Below, in pieces: positions 19,641 through 31,500 of a stretch of DNA of 41,159 nucleotides (position 1 is the first letter of the stretch; each line of letters opens with the position of its first letter). The notes beneath the pieces are model-generated. The model was not told the DNA's origin and made no database searches. It worked only from the letters and a program-made list of their open reading frames with translations. The position numbers and the translations under genes were made by a program. Origin of the DNA: Diacronema lutheri (taxonomy: Eukaryota > Haptophyta > Pavlovophyceae > Pavlovales > Pavlovaceae); NCBI GenBank assembly GCA_019448385.1, contig JAGTXO010000098.1, positions 1 through 41,159 on the forward strand, read 5' to 3'.

Positions 19641-21156
19641 GGCGCTCGCCGCGGCCGCCGTCGCCGCCGCGCGCGAATGCGCGGCGGCGGCGCGCGGTGG
19701 CGGCGGGCGCGGACGGCGCGCGCGGCGCCGGCGGCGGGCGGCGCGCTGGCGGCGGGCGCGCCGCCGGCGCGCGGTGCTGGCCAGCACCCGCCGGCGCGAC
19801 GCCCGCCGCGCCGCTCGCGCCGACGCGCAGCCGTCGGGTGCTCGCCAGCACCGCGCGCCGCGCGACCGGCCCGCGTACCTGCGCGCCCTTCTAGGGCGCG
19901 CAGGGCGGCGCCAATGCGGCCGGCGCGCAGGGGCCTCACGCTGGCGCGCTGCCCGCCGCCGCGTGGGTCGCCGCTGCGCGCGTGCCGTCGGCGCTGCCGC
20001 CGCCCGGCGTCGCGCTCGCGCCGCAGCCGCAGCCGCCGCCGCCGCCGTCGCCGCCGCCTGCCGCCTGCCGGCAAGCTGGGCAAGTGCGCAGCGGCGGCGA
20101 CGGCGGTGCGCGACCCGGCGAGCAGGCGGCGCGCCGCCGAGCCGGGGGCGGGCTCCGTGGGCGACGAGGCTCGCCCGCCACTCGCACTACTCGCGCGCCA
20201 AGTGCGCACAACGCGCCCCCCCCCCCCCCCCCCCCCCCCCACCCCACCCCCCGATGAATTTAATGCTCATACCATGGCGTCGCGCCACGGCAGTACGCCC
20301 GTGGCCCCGGCGGCCAGCCTCGCGCCGCTACGCCGTGTCGTCGCGGCCGGCGCACACAGCGAACTGTGTTTCCGCGGCACATGCCCGGCTGCTCGCGCGC
20401 TGCAAGCTTGCCGAACTGCTCGCGCTGGAATGGCGCGTTGCGGGCGTGCCCGCGCACCGCGCGTGTGCCATGCGCGTTCCGGGAGCGCCGCGCCGCGCGC
20501 CAAAGCGGCGCGCGGCGGACGTGCGGCCTCGGGCCGAAGAGGGGCCGGCGCGACCGGCCGCGAGGCGGGCGCAGACGCTCGGCGTGCCGGTCGATGCGTC
20601 GTCCAAATCCGCGTCGGGCGGATGCGCGCCTGGGCCGGCGCTGCGTGCAGTCGGCGGGGCCCGGCCACGCGCTCGGGCGTAACGTTCGCGCCTGTTCGGC
20701 CGAGGCGCACTCGCCGTCCCCTCGCGCCGGCAACGTGCGTGCGGGCCAGCACGCAGGCAGCGTACGATGCCACGGCAGCGGCGAGCGCGTCCCCGCCGGT
20801 GTGCCGCTCGGCGCCCCGTCACGCGCAACGTGCGCGCCGCCCGCTGCATGCGCACGCATACGCGCGCTGGCAGCGTGCGCAAAATTGCCCGGGCAAGATC
20901 GTCCCGCGCTCGCGCCGCCGACGCATCATTCCATGTGTCCGTTTCGGCATCTGCCACCATCCACCAGCCCTCGAAAGCCGGCTTGCGCGTGGGCGCCCGT
21001 CCGGTGCGAGAAGCGGCTCGCGTCCTCGCGCGGGGCGCCTCCGCGCCAGGCGCCCGGCGCGCGCTCGTCTTGCCGCGCCACCACGCTGATCTGCGCCCAA
21101 CCCTCGCTCGCCAATTCCCCCGTCGTCCCTGCTGCGCAGCCCGCAACAGCGCGCGC
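19641..21156 (+). other. Low-complexity region, no confident gene; possible exon near 20,300-20,682
   Basis: The first ~550 bp are Arg/Ala/Pro-coding low-complexity DNA with several hairpins. A 25-bp C run (20216-20240), followed by branch-point-like TTTAAT and a possible CGGCAG acceptor near 20300, marks the end of an intron on the plus strand. An open stretch then runs to a stop at 20682 and includes ARLLARCKLAELLALEWRV. It may be an exon of an unidentified plus-strand gene. Nothing could be assigned from 20683 to 21156. Confidence 0.3.
19878..19904. other. Perfect 12-bp-stem hairpin downstream of the helicase
   Basis: The arms CCTGCGCGCCCT and AGGGCGCGCAGG pair perfectly around a TCT loop. 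Two more hairpins lie just upstream: GGTGCTGGCCAGCACC at 19773-19788, and GGTGCT-CGCC-AGCACC at 19837-19852. Helitron 3' ends carry a short hairpin, but no CTRR end was identified at the expected place. Confidence 0.55.
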
Positions 21157-22580
21157 ATGGCGCGTGCACGGCGCGGCGCCTTGAGCAAGTTTTACGTCGT
21201 CGGTCGGCAGCCTGTGGAAGACGCGTTTGACGGCCCGATGTGGCCGGTGAGAGTGCCCGGCGTGCCGCGTGGTGAGCGCCTGCACGGCTTGCCGGGCTCG
21301 GCGCGCGCCCAGCCAGCCTCCCTCCATCCCGCCGCAAACCGTGCGTGCGCACCCCGCACACCCGGCGCTGCGCGGCGCGGCGCAGGCGCGAAAAACGAGG
21401 GCAGCGCGTGCTACACGACCGTCCTTATGCAATCGCTCTTCGCCCTGAACATGCTCCGTGCGATGCTTCGCTCCGCTTCGCGCCGTGCCAACAGCGTCGA
21501 GAGGGCGCGTTTTCGGGACTTTGGCACGCTGATCGAGGACACCAGGGCGCCGACACGGCTGTGTCTTGTGTCCGTCATCGACGTCATCTCGGGCCGTGGC
21601 GCGCGAAGGACGCCGCAGGATGCCGCTGAGTTCTTCCGGTTGCTGCTCGGCCGAGTGCCCGGGCTCGCTGCGGCCTTTGAAGCCGACACACGCGTCGGGC
21701 CAGTGCTCGAGCAGATCGCCGTGCCTTCAGAGGCCGGCGAGGGCATCGCCGTACTCGTCAGCGTCGGCGGCGATGCGGCGCGCGCGCTTGCACACGCTCT
21801 GGGGGGCGCCGCTGGGCCGCCGCGGGATCGCCACACGAACGCGGGCCACTCGGGCGTGCTCACGCCAGCCAGCATTGCTGTCGAGGCGCCGCGCACGACG
21901 CGCGGCAATGGCTCGCAGTGCAAGAACAACCGCGCGCTCGTGTGCGCGCCGCGGCTGCTGCTCGGCGGGCGCGACCACCTCCCCGTCGCCGGCGTGGTGC
22001 ACGTGGGCAAGGGGCCGATGAGCGGGCACCTTGTCGCCATCGTGCTCCGCAACGAGGCTTGGTTTCCGTGCGACGACTACAACGTGCGGCGGCGCGCACG
22101 GTCGCTCGGTGCCGCGACCGGCGGTCGAGCGCAGCCGCGACCGCCCCGTCCTCCCGCGCGGCACGCGCGCGTGGCCTGAAAGCTCGCGCGCGCGCCTGCC
22201 GCACGCACGCGCGTTGCCCGCGCAGATCTACAACGTGCCTGAGTCCGACGCGCTGGCGTGGGCAAGTGGTGCGAGCATGCTCGTTCACAGCCGGCTCGAC
22301 GTGGAGCCGTTGGACCCGGCGCTGGGCTCAGCGTCACCGCCGTCGGCCGCATCGCCTGCGTGGCCGAGCTCGGAGCCCGACGCGCCGACCTTGCCGGCAG
22401 CCTGGCCGCGGGTGCGGCAGATGGCAGCGGTGCCAACAGATGCGACGATCGGCATCGCGGAGACGGCTGCAGACATCTCTACGGCGGCGATCGGCCCAGC
22501 TGCGTGCGAGGCCCGCCAAGTTGTCTCCGTGACGCGCGCATTGCCAACAGCGGTGAGTGCGTCCTCGTCTCCGGCGGCCG

Positions 22581-22629
<49 letters not shown>

Positions 22630-22836
22630 ACAACTCTCCCTACCTTCTTCCTCCTTTCGCACCTCGCACGCGCACGCCGTCCGCTGTCCGCTGTCCGCGG
22701 CCCAAATTGCCTTGCGGAAGCCGAGCAGGCAGAGCCCTGCTTGGATGGCTCCAGCGCGCATCTTGTGGATGGCGACGCTGTGGGCGAGCACGGACGCTCA
22801 AATGTGACCAGTGGCGCGCACGTGCACGTGCGCTAA
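21157..22836 (+). CDS. Ubiquitin-specific protease (peptidase C19) domain protein, four exons
   Basis: USPs remove ubiquitin from proteins. Exons 21157-21271, 21386-22083, 22226-22552 and 22729-22836 join in phase to 415 residues. Donors are GTGAGC, GTGCGG and GTGAGT; acceptors end in GCAG. The Cys box is KNEGSACYTTVLMQSLF with the nucleophile at Cys47. TPQDAAEFFRLLL is the QDA-EF helix. The His box is KGPMSGHLVAIVLRNEAWF (His253), followed by DDYN (Asp268/269). Splicing out intron 2 brings in IYNVPESDALAW and ASMLVHSR, the usual final strand of USP domains, which supports the exon model. The domain is small for a USP and lacks the zinc-binding fingers. Intron 3 contains a 30-bp C run and a CA repeat. 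Intron 1 is a multiple of three and could be retained. Confidence 0.8.
22586..22631 (+). repeat. Poly(C) and (CA)n tract in USP intron 3
   Basis: A run of 30 C residues (22586-22615) is followed by about eight CA dinucleotides, inside the intron that ends at 22728. Confidence 0.9.
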
Positions 22837-23599
22837 CTGGACGTCGAGCGTGTGCGCCTTGTCCGCACGTGTGCACTCACGTGCGACTGCGGCGATCTGC
22901 CCGGCGTAGTAGTCCGCGCGCGCGGGAGCCGCGTCGGCAGTAGGAGCAGGATAACGTACTTGCGCCTGACGAGGACGGCGAGAAGTGCGGCTTTTCGCTC
23001 GGGGTCTACCATGCCGCCGAGGTTGGCGCTGGCGCGCGTGAGGCAGTCGGAGCGCGCTGGGCCCGGGTTGAAGGCCTCACCCCGGGGGACGGGAGGATTC
23101 AAGGCGCCGAGCCGCTGCGGGTGCGGCGGGAGGCCCCGGGCGGGTGTGCTAATGCGGCTCGATGGCCGCCTGCCGGGGGGGGGGGGGGGGGGGGGGGCGT
23201 TGGGCCGCCCGCGGAAACGGAGGTGAGCGTGTGGGAGCGGCGCGCGTCGGCGCGCGCGGCTGGCGTGCAGCACGGATAAGTCTTGTGTGGACTTCGCGGG
23301 GCGGATCCCGGTGCAGGGATTGCCGACGTAGGCCGCGAGCGCGAGCAGGGCGGGGATGAAGACGGATGATGGGGTTGGGGCCAAGGCCGCCGCACCCGCA
23401 GCTATCACGGTGGCAGCGACCGCCACGGTCAGTGCGAGGCTCGCGTGGCCGCTGCGCGGGCAGCTCGCCCGCCAGGTCCAGGAGGGCCGGCCTGCGGCCT
23501 CAGTGCCCAGCGTTGGGCATGTCAGCGTCTGCGTCTGCGGGCCCGCCACTGCGATGGCGCATTGAGCCTGGCGCACCAAAACGCAATCGGTCCGCCGAT

Positions 23600-23638
<39 letters not shown>

Positions 23639-25520
23639 CGAGGCGTGCGCGGGGGCTTGGGGTGGGCTCCGGGTGCCGGCGCTGTGCCAGCGGCGGGCTT
23701 GGTTGACGCCGTCTCGCCGGGGCCCTTGCGCCTTGCGGCGCGAGCGTCGCGGAGGGGCGTCGGCTGCGCTGGCTCCGCGTCGGCGGTGGCGTGGGGCAGG
23801 CTCTTGTGGAGGGCGGAGCGCTCGCGCACGAGTCGGTTGCCAAGGCGGGCTGTCTGCGTGCCGTTGGGCTGCGCTTGGGCAGGTAGGACCTGCGGCCTCG
23901 GGGGCGGGCGGGTTTTCGTGTTGGGCCAGGCGGCAACGCGCACCGGCCGTGTTCGCGGCCGGCAGGCGGACGTCCGCAGCGGGGCGGAGAATGCGGGTGA
24001 AGCGCTTGCACGGGCGCGGTTCGCACCTGGCGGCCAGGCGATCACGAACCGTTGGGTCGCCCGGCTGTTTGGTGGAGCCGAGGGCAGCAAGGATAGCGAG
24101 CTTGGCCGCCTCATCGGTGACGAGCGGCACTGTTGCCCAGCTCTGTACCTCGAAGCCCTGGATGTGCAGGCGTCGGGGAAGTTCCCGGCAGCGTCGCCTG
24201 CGTCCGTCGAGAGGCGGACCGAAGTCGCGCCCGTGCCCCCGTTGGCGACACCGAGCTCTCGCTCGTTCACACCGGCCCGCCGACGCGGGCGCGTGGTGCG
24301 CGCGCGTTGGGTGCGTGTCTGCCTCGAGCAGCGTGCCCAGTCGCAGTGTGGGCGCGTGTCCGTCTGCCTCAAAACGCCACGTGGAGGGGAAGGCGCGGGG
24401 CGGGCTCGCCGAGGAGGTGCCGCCGCTCGCTGCCACCCGGCGCGGGCTCGGGGCAGCCGTCTTCGGGTGCCGCGCTCTTCGCGCCATGCACGAACGTTCC
24501 GCCGCGCTCGCAGCGCGCGAGCGCACACACAGAGCGCGCGGCGACCCCGGCGGGGGCAGTGCGTCCCGGTGGCACTCGCGGGCGCGCGCCTGGCCTGGGC
24601 GCAGCTGGGCGCGTTGCCGCCCGCGCAGCGAGCCGCCCGCGCGCCTCGCCGCGCGCGCGCTTCGTCGCACGCGTGCGCCCTGCATGCACGCGCACAGCGC
24701 GCGGCGGCTCGGCGCAGTGCAAGGCAGAGCGTGCTGCAACGGTTGCGAGGGCGCGCACGCGCGGCGCGGCGCGCCCCTGTGTGGTCGCCTGCGCGCGGCG
24801 CGTGGTCCGGACGCAGCTCGGTGGCGTGATGCCGTTCGTGCAACACAGTGCGCGTGAGAGCCGCACGTGCACACCTGCAGTGCAACGCGGCATTGCGCGC
24901 GTTGCGTGGGCGGAGCGCGGCTGGATGTGCTTGAGGTCGCGCAGCATGCCGCGCGCCGCGCGCTGTGCGGCGCAGCGAGTCGGCCATGCCCCTGGTCCTC
25001 GTCTCCGGGGGGGGGGGGGGGGTGGTGGTGGCAACCAGGATCCGCCAGCGCGTGGTGGGCGCCGTCCAACTCCCAGCCAGGATGCGCCCCGTTCTTCCCC
25101 GACACTCTCCGTCCAAACCCGCCGCCCAGCCTGCCGCCGCACCCGCCGCCAACGCCGCCGCGCACCCATCCGCCGAGCTCACCTCGCGCGCGCTCGCGCT
25201 CACGCTGCGCGACGAGGCTGCGCAGGCCGGCGCGCGGCCGTGCAGAGCAGCGCAGGCCGGCGCGCGGCCGCGCGCGCGCGCTCACGTTGCGGCCGCGCAG
25301 CGAGCTTTCGCCGCGTCGCAGCCCCTCCGAGCAGCCACGATGCACGCCCCCGGAGGACGTTGGCCGCGCTCGGAGGCCGCGCTCGGGCGCGCAAAGAGAG
25401 GCGGCGCGGGCAAACGAGTAGGCTCGGCGCGCTGGCGGGTCCTGGTTGTGGGAGAGCGGGGCATTCTCCAGGGCATCATGTAAATTCTCCCAAGTATCAT
25501 CCGGGCCGCCATCCGGACAC
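22798..25520 (-). CDS. Probable spliced minus-strand gene(s), structure unresolved
   Basis: Three G runs on the plus strand (23175-23197, 23601-23638, 25007-25022) are poly(C) runs on the minus strand, the hallmark of sense-strand introns here. Coding-like blocks on the minus strand include: near 24200-23990, GFEVQSWATVPLVTDEAAK and LAILAALGSTKQPGDP; near 23480-23300, two probable membrane segments, LALTVAVAATVIAAGAAAL and SVFIPALLALAAYVG; and near 22990-22798, DYYAGQIAAVARECTRADK ending at a TGA (22800-22798). That end would overlap the last USP exon by 39 bp, tail to tail. Exon joins could not be settled and the family is unknown. These may be one gene or two. Confidence 0.3.
23175..23197 (-). 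repeat. Poly(C) tract (minus strand)
   Basis: A 23-bp G run on the plus strand, taken as an intronic polypyrimidine tract of a minus-strand gene. Confidence 0.8.
23601..23638 (-). repeat. Poly(C) tract (minus strand)
   Basis: A 38-bp G run on the plus strand, of the same kind as the neighbouring tract. Confidence 0.8.
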
Positions 25521-25541
25521 TGACGTGCCCACAGTCTGCAG

Positions 25542-28500
25542 ATGGAGGACTCCGTGAAGGACGCTTTGCCCGGCGGGCGGGGCGGCTCGGACAGTTTCTC
25601 GCTGGCCCTCAGCACCATTCTGTCGCCGGGAGATACCCACCCCCACGTGGTCCCATCCACTTGCCTCATCGCCCTGCTGCGTTACGCGGATTTCGGCACG
25701 AGCAGGGTTAGGGTGGGCGACACGGGGTGCTCGCAGCATGCGCTCAAGGTGGCGCTGCGCAACCTGCGCAAAGCATGCGCGGATGCGGACCGGTTTGGGC
25801 AGGTGCTCGTGGTCGTGCTACCGCTCTGCCTCCGCGCGTCCAGCGGCCTCGTGCACTGGACGGCGGCGTACCTGCTCCTCGCGCCGCCCGCGCAGCGCGG
25901 CGCGCCGCCCGGCGCCGCGCTCGCCCTGCTCGCCGATTCGCGCACCTTGGGCAACGGCGAATCGGCGTACGCCACGGCGGCCGGCGTGCTCATCAAGAAG
26001 CTTGCGCAGCGCATCGGCAGAACAGCGCCGCCCATCGATGCCTTCAAGGCGCCCCCGCAGAGTGGGGCCGCGTGTTGCTTCGCCGCGGCAACAGTCGCGG
26101 CCGAGGTCGTGGCGAGCGCATCGACGCTCTACGGCCGCCGCGCGAGTGTCCTTGTCGACATCAAGAAGGCTTTGGACGCGCGCCTCGCGCGCCTCACGAC
26201 GGCCGCGTACGAGGAGACCCGCGCGCGCACGCTCCGCGCCGCCATCGGCGCTCTGCTCGGCGACCGCGCCAGGCGCTTCGGCCCGTTCACCCGCGAGGCC
26301 GCGCGGCTCGCCGAGGCCGCGCGGCTCGCCGAGGCGTGCGATGCCAGTGTCGGCGGATCCGCGCCCGACGGGCTGCTGCAGGCCGTCGAGGCGGCGCTGC
26401 GCGCGCCCGACGACCGCATCGCACGCACGGCCGCGCTCGACGCGCTCACGGGCGCTGCAGGCCGCGCGCTGTCGACGGCGGCCAGGCCGCGCGGCGCGGC
26501 GGCGCCAAGGCCGCCGTCGCGAGCGCCACCGCCGCGTGCGCCGCAGCGGCGCGCCGCCTCGGCGTGGGGGCCCCGACCATTCAGCAGCCTCGGCGGGGGC
26601 GAGGGCGACGGGGACGATGGCGACGCCACCACCGCTGACGACGGGGAGGGCGCGGAGGACGGGGACGACGACCCCGCGGGCGCGGCGGCTGCGGCGGTGG
26701 CGACGGGCACGGCGGCGACGAGCGCGGTGGCGGCGGGCGCGGCGCCAACCTCGCCGGCGGCGGCGGACGGCGGTGGCTCGGCGCCGCTCGAACGCCGCTG
26801 CGTCTACACTGCGCCTGATGAGGGCGACGCGGACGCGCGCGTGTACGACGCCAAGGACCCCGAGCAGCTAAAAGCGGGCAGGGCGCGGCTACGGGCGAAC
26901 AGCGGGCGCGCGCCCGCCGTGGTCGACACGCTTTTCGCGCACGCGACGGGCACGATCGTCACGCGGCAGCGCACGGAGGGCGTGACCGGCGCGGGCATGC
27001 ACCACCTCGCCGCCCCGACGCAGGGCGCGGGGTACGGTACCGTCGTGCGGGCCGAGCTGGGCGAGCCCGGCTTCGCGGGGACGACATGGCACATGACGTC
27101 GGGCGTGGAGAACCAGCCGCGCGCGGTACGAGCGGCCGCGCGCGCGTACGCGCACGACGGCTGGGGCGGCGTGTACAATGCGCACGAGGACTTTGCCGCC
27201 TTCGAGGGCTTGCCGCGGCTCGCCGCGCCCGAATCGCTCGCGGCCATCGCCGGCGGGTCGGCGGACGCGGTGTTCTGCTGGCGGTCCGGCCGGTCCGTCA
27301 TCGGCGAGGTGACGACGGTTCACTTCAATGGCGACCGCGCCGCCGCCATCGACCACGCGCGGGCGCTGCGCGTCAGGCCCGATTGGCGCTCGCAGCCCAG
27401 GATCTACGAGGCGGCGTGCGGCGCGGAGGGCACGGTGCTGCTCGTGTGGGTCGTGCCCGACCGTCACAAGAACCCGCGGCTGGACTGGGCGCCGATTCTC
27501 GTCGTGATCCACCTGCCCGCCGACCCCGACTGGCTCGCGCGCGCCACGCCGGCGATCGCGAAGGCGCGGCGCGAGGTCGAGGACGGACGCGCGCGCGCGG
27601 AGGCGCGCGGCGTGCCGCAGCACCTCGCCTACACGCTGAGCCCACGCTTCCGAGGCACCGCGCCGCGCGGAGCCGCGCGCGTGCCGCCGCGCCTCGGCGC
27701 GAGCGACGCGCGCGAGGCGCGCGCGCTCGCGGCGCTCGAGCCGGCGCTCATGTTCGCGCCGGCCTGGCGGCGCGCGGTGCGCGCGGCGAGCCGCGCCCCC
27801 GGCAGTGGCGCCGCGGCCGTCGAGCGCGCGCTCGCGCGCCTGCACAACGCGCTCGAGCCCGATGACGAGAGCGCGCCCGAGTCGACGCGCGTCGCGCCGC
27901 TCGCCGCCGCGCTCGAGCAGTCGGCGGGCTGGCCGGCGGGCACGGCGCGCATGGCGGCAAGCGTGACCAAGGGCCCCGGCGTCGGAGATGGCGCAGGTGG
28001 CGACGAAGTGACCAAAGTGGAGGAAACGGCGAAGACGAGCGGCGACGGCTGCACCGGCACGCCTCCTCTGCGCCCGGCCGCGCGCGCGGCCGGCGCGGCG
28101 GACGACGGAGGGGCGGCGGTCGTGGCGGGCGTCGAGGGCGAGCGCGACGCACTCGCCAAGACGGGTGCCGGCGGCTGCGACGACGACGCTCGCGAGCCGC
28201 TGTCGGCCGGCAAGCCCGGCGCACTCGCCGCCGCGGCGACCGTCGGGGGTCTCGGCGAGCTCGTCGGCAGCCTATGCGCGTGGCTGGCGCGCGGCGCGGC
28301 TGGCGGCGCCATCGCGGCCACCTCCCCCGGGACGGCCGCGCGCGGAGCAAACGGCACGCCGCAGCGCGCCGAGCCGCCGGCCGCCGGCGATCCCGTCGCT
28401 CCGCACGCGCGCGTCGCCGCTGCGGCGCCCTTGGCGGGCAGCGCGGCGGCGCCGTCGTCGGCCGCGCGCGACGCGCAGCGCGGCGTCGCGGGAGTCGACG

Positions 28501-31500
28501 CGGCCGCGCACGCGCACGCGCGCGACGGCAGGCGGGCGGCACGGCGGATGCGCGAGCACGAGGGGGCGGTGCACAGGGCCTTCCGCATGTCCCTCTGGCG
28601 CGACGCGACGTTTGTCGAGTTCGTTGAGAAGCTGCGCCCCGACGGCGGCGCGCAGCTGCTCGCGCGCGAGCCCACGCGGCGCGCGGCGGCGGTGCTGTGC
28701 GAGCTCGCGCGCGGCCGCGACGGCGCGAGCGGCGCGGCCGGGCTGCTGCACGAGATGAGAGCCGCCGATGCGCGCGCGCGCGAGGCCGCCAAAGCGGCGG
28801 AGGCAGCGCGGCCTGCGCACGGGACGCTGCGCATCGTGGCAACCGTGGCGCTGGGCGGTGCGGTCTTCGCCGGCATGTCAGCGCTGGTCGTTGCTTGCGC
28901 GGCGCGCACGGCGACCGGTGCGCTTTTTGGGGCCCGCCGCCCGCGGGCGGCCGCGCGCGGAGCCGACGACGCGCTCGGCACGCTGCAGCGCGCCGAGCCG
29001 CCGCCCGCCGACAAGGGCAAGCGCAGGCGCGCCAGAGCCAACGACGACCCCGTCGACGCGGCGCGCAAGGCCGTGGGCAAGGCGGAGGGCAACTGCCGCA
29101 AGGCAGCCCGCCGGCTGCACCTCGCTGCACTGGGCGAGGAGGAGGCGCAGCAGCGCGTGCTCGACGCCGAGGCGGCGGAGCAGCTGGCGCGCTCGCGCGA
29201 GCCGGCCGGCGGCTGGGTAGGCAGCGCGCGCGCGCGCGCGCGCGCGCGCCCCGCCGCGCGCGCGCCCGTCGATTGGCGTGCGCGCAGCGCAGAACGGCGC
29301 GCCAGCTCCGTCACCTGCGCGCCGCCGCGCCCGTGCCCCTCGCGCGCAGGGGCGCCCTGCGGACCTGCGGCTGCAACAGGCGCACTTTGGCATGCGCGAA
29401 GATGCCGACGCGGAAGTGCGCCGCGCGCACGAGGCGCTGCGCCGGGCGAGACAGGGTGTGGCGTGCGCCAAGGCCAGCGTGCGGCAGATGGAGGCGGCGT
29501 TGCTCAACGCGACGCGCTGCGCCACCGCGGTGCTCGCGCCGCGTGGCGTGCCGGAGGGTGACGAGCAGGCCGCGGCGAGAGAGCAGGCGGCGCTGGACCG
29601 GGAGGCGCCGCCGGCCGCGCAACGCGCGGCGCCGACGGCGCGCTCGCCCTCGGAGCCGCCGTCCGAGTGGGGCCCGCCAGCGGTCGGCCGGCGCCCGACG
29701 CCGCGTGCACTGTCGCACGCCGCGGGGCGCGGGGACGACAACCCGTTTGCGCCGCTCGCAACCGTCAGCGGCGATTGGTCGCCCACGCCGAGCTCGCGCT
29801 CGCCGTCCTCGCCGCCGCGGCAGCCGCCGTCCGACCGCCGCAGCGCGCAGCGTCGCAGCGCGCGCGCGCGGCCGCCGAGGCCGACCGTTTCGCCCGAGGA
29901 CGCGCTCGCAGCCGAGCGCCAGGCGCGCGCGCTGTCGGAGCAGGCGGAGCAGAGGCGCGCCAAAAAGGCCGCCGCCAAGGCCGCGCGCCGCGCCGCGCGC
30001 GCCGCCGACAAGCGGACGGCGCGCATCGTCCACGCGTGCGTAAGCGCCGCCTTGCGGCGCGTCTGCACGAGCGTCGCCACGGGCACGCCGCTCGCCGTGC
30101 TCCGCGAGCGCGCCGAGGGGCCGCGCGCGCCGAAGCCCGCGCCCGCGCCGCCACGCCGCGCAGCGGACGGCGGCCGCGCGCTCCGCCACGCGCGCCGTGC
30201 GGCCGCCGCGGCGGCGGAGCGCGAGGCGGCGGTGGCGGCCGACGCCGACGAGCGGTTCGAGCGGCAGCCCTCCGCCGCCCGGTTCGACGGCGGCGATGGC
30301 GGCGGAGGCGGCCACGTCGAGGCGAGCGCGCGACCGCGCGCCGGCGAGGCCGGCGAGGCTGGCGCGCACGGCGCGCCTGGCGCAGCGGGGACCCCGGCGG
30401 CGTCGCTCGCGTCGCGCAGCCCGTGTGATGCGCGCCGCACGGCACGCCTCCCGCACGCACGCGCCGCAGCCACCTGCGCACGCAACGGCGGCTGGGGTGG
30501 CAACGTCGGCGGCGACGTGTGCGGCGGTTGTTTCGGCGGCGGCGGCGTCCGTCGCGACGCCTGCGGCGGCGGCGACGCCACCTGCGGCTGCGGCGATGGC
30601 GGCGTCGGTGCTGGCGCTGGCGAGGCCCCTGCACACGGTGCGCCGGCGCGCGCGACGGCGTCGCGCTTGCTGCGCTTGCTCGGCGCGCCACGCGCCGTGC
30701 TCGGTGCGATGGCGCACGCCGCGGCCGTGTTGGCGCGCGGCGTGGCCGCAGCCGTCGCTGGCGTGCGCGCCGCCGCGCGCGCCGTGCGGCGCGCGCGCCG
30801 CCGAGCGCCTCGCGCGCGCCGCACGGCTGCGCGGCGGGCTCGCGGCCCGCCGATGCGCGACGTCGACGGCGCCCTGCGGCCCTCGCCGTCCTGGTTGCGC
30901 ACACGCCTCGTCTGCGGCCGGCGCCTCGCGCCTCTGCGCCGCGCGGGCGCGCGCCCGCCGCCCGCACACGCCGCGCCGAGTTCCCGCGCGCGCGCTGCGC
31001 AACCCGACAGCGACGCGCCGGCGTGCGCGCCGCGGCGCTCGGCGCCTGTCGGTGCGCCGCCGCGCGCGCGTGGCCTGCGCGCGGCGCGCGCACGGCGCTT
31101 CCTCGACGTCGCCGGCCGCGCGGCGCGGAGCGCGCGCCTCGGCGCGCGCATCACGCGCCAGCGCACGCCGGGTTCGCCATCGGAGCCCTGCACGGCCGAG
31201 AGCGGCGACGGCGCGGGCGCCGGCGGCGTCGGCGCGGCGGCGCCTGGCGCGGCGACGATGCGCGCCACCGGCGCGCGCGCAGCGCGCGCTGCGGCGGCGG
31301 CGGTCGGTGGCGCCTCGCGTCTCGCGCGCCGCGCGATGGCAAGCGCCGCCGCCGCTGCCAACTCCATCGCCGGCGCTGCCGCCTCCACCGTCGCCGCCGC
31401 CGCCGTTGCCATCGGCGCGGCCGTCACGTCACCGGCGTTCGCCGCGGCGCGCGGCATGGCGGCCGCATGCGTCGCTGCCTGCGCCCGCCCCACCGCCGCG

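Noticed and set aside
23601-23638. Poly(G) run as assembly gap filler or artefact
   Set aside because: Similar runs sit at defined places in verified introns on the sense strand, so they are probably real, although exact lengths are uncertain.
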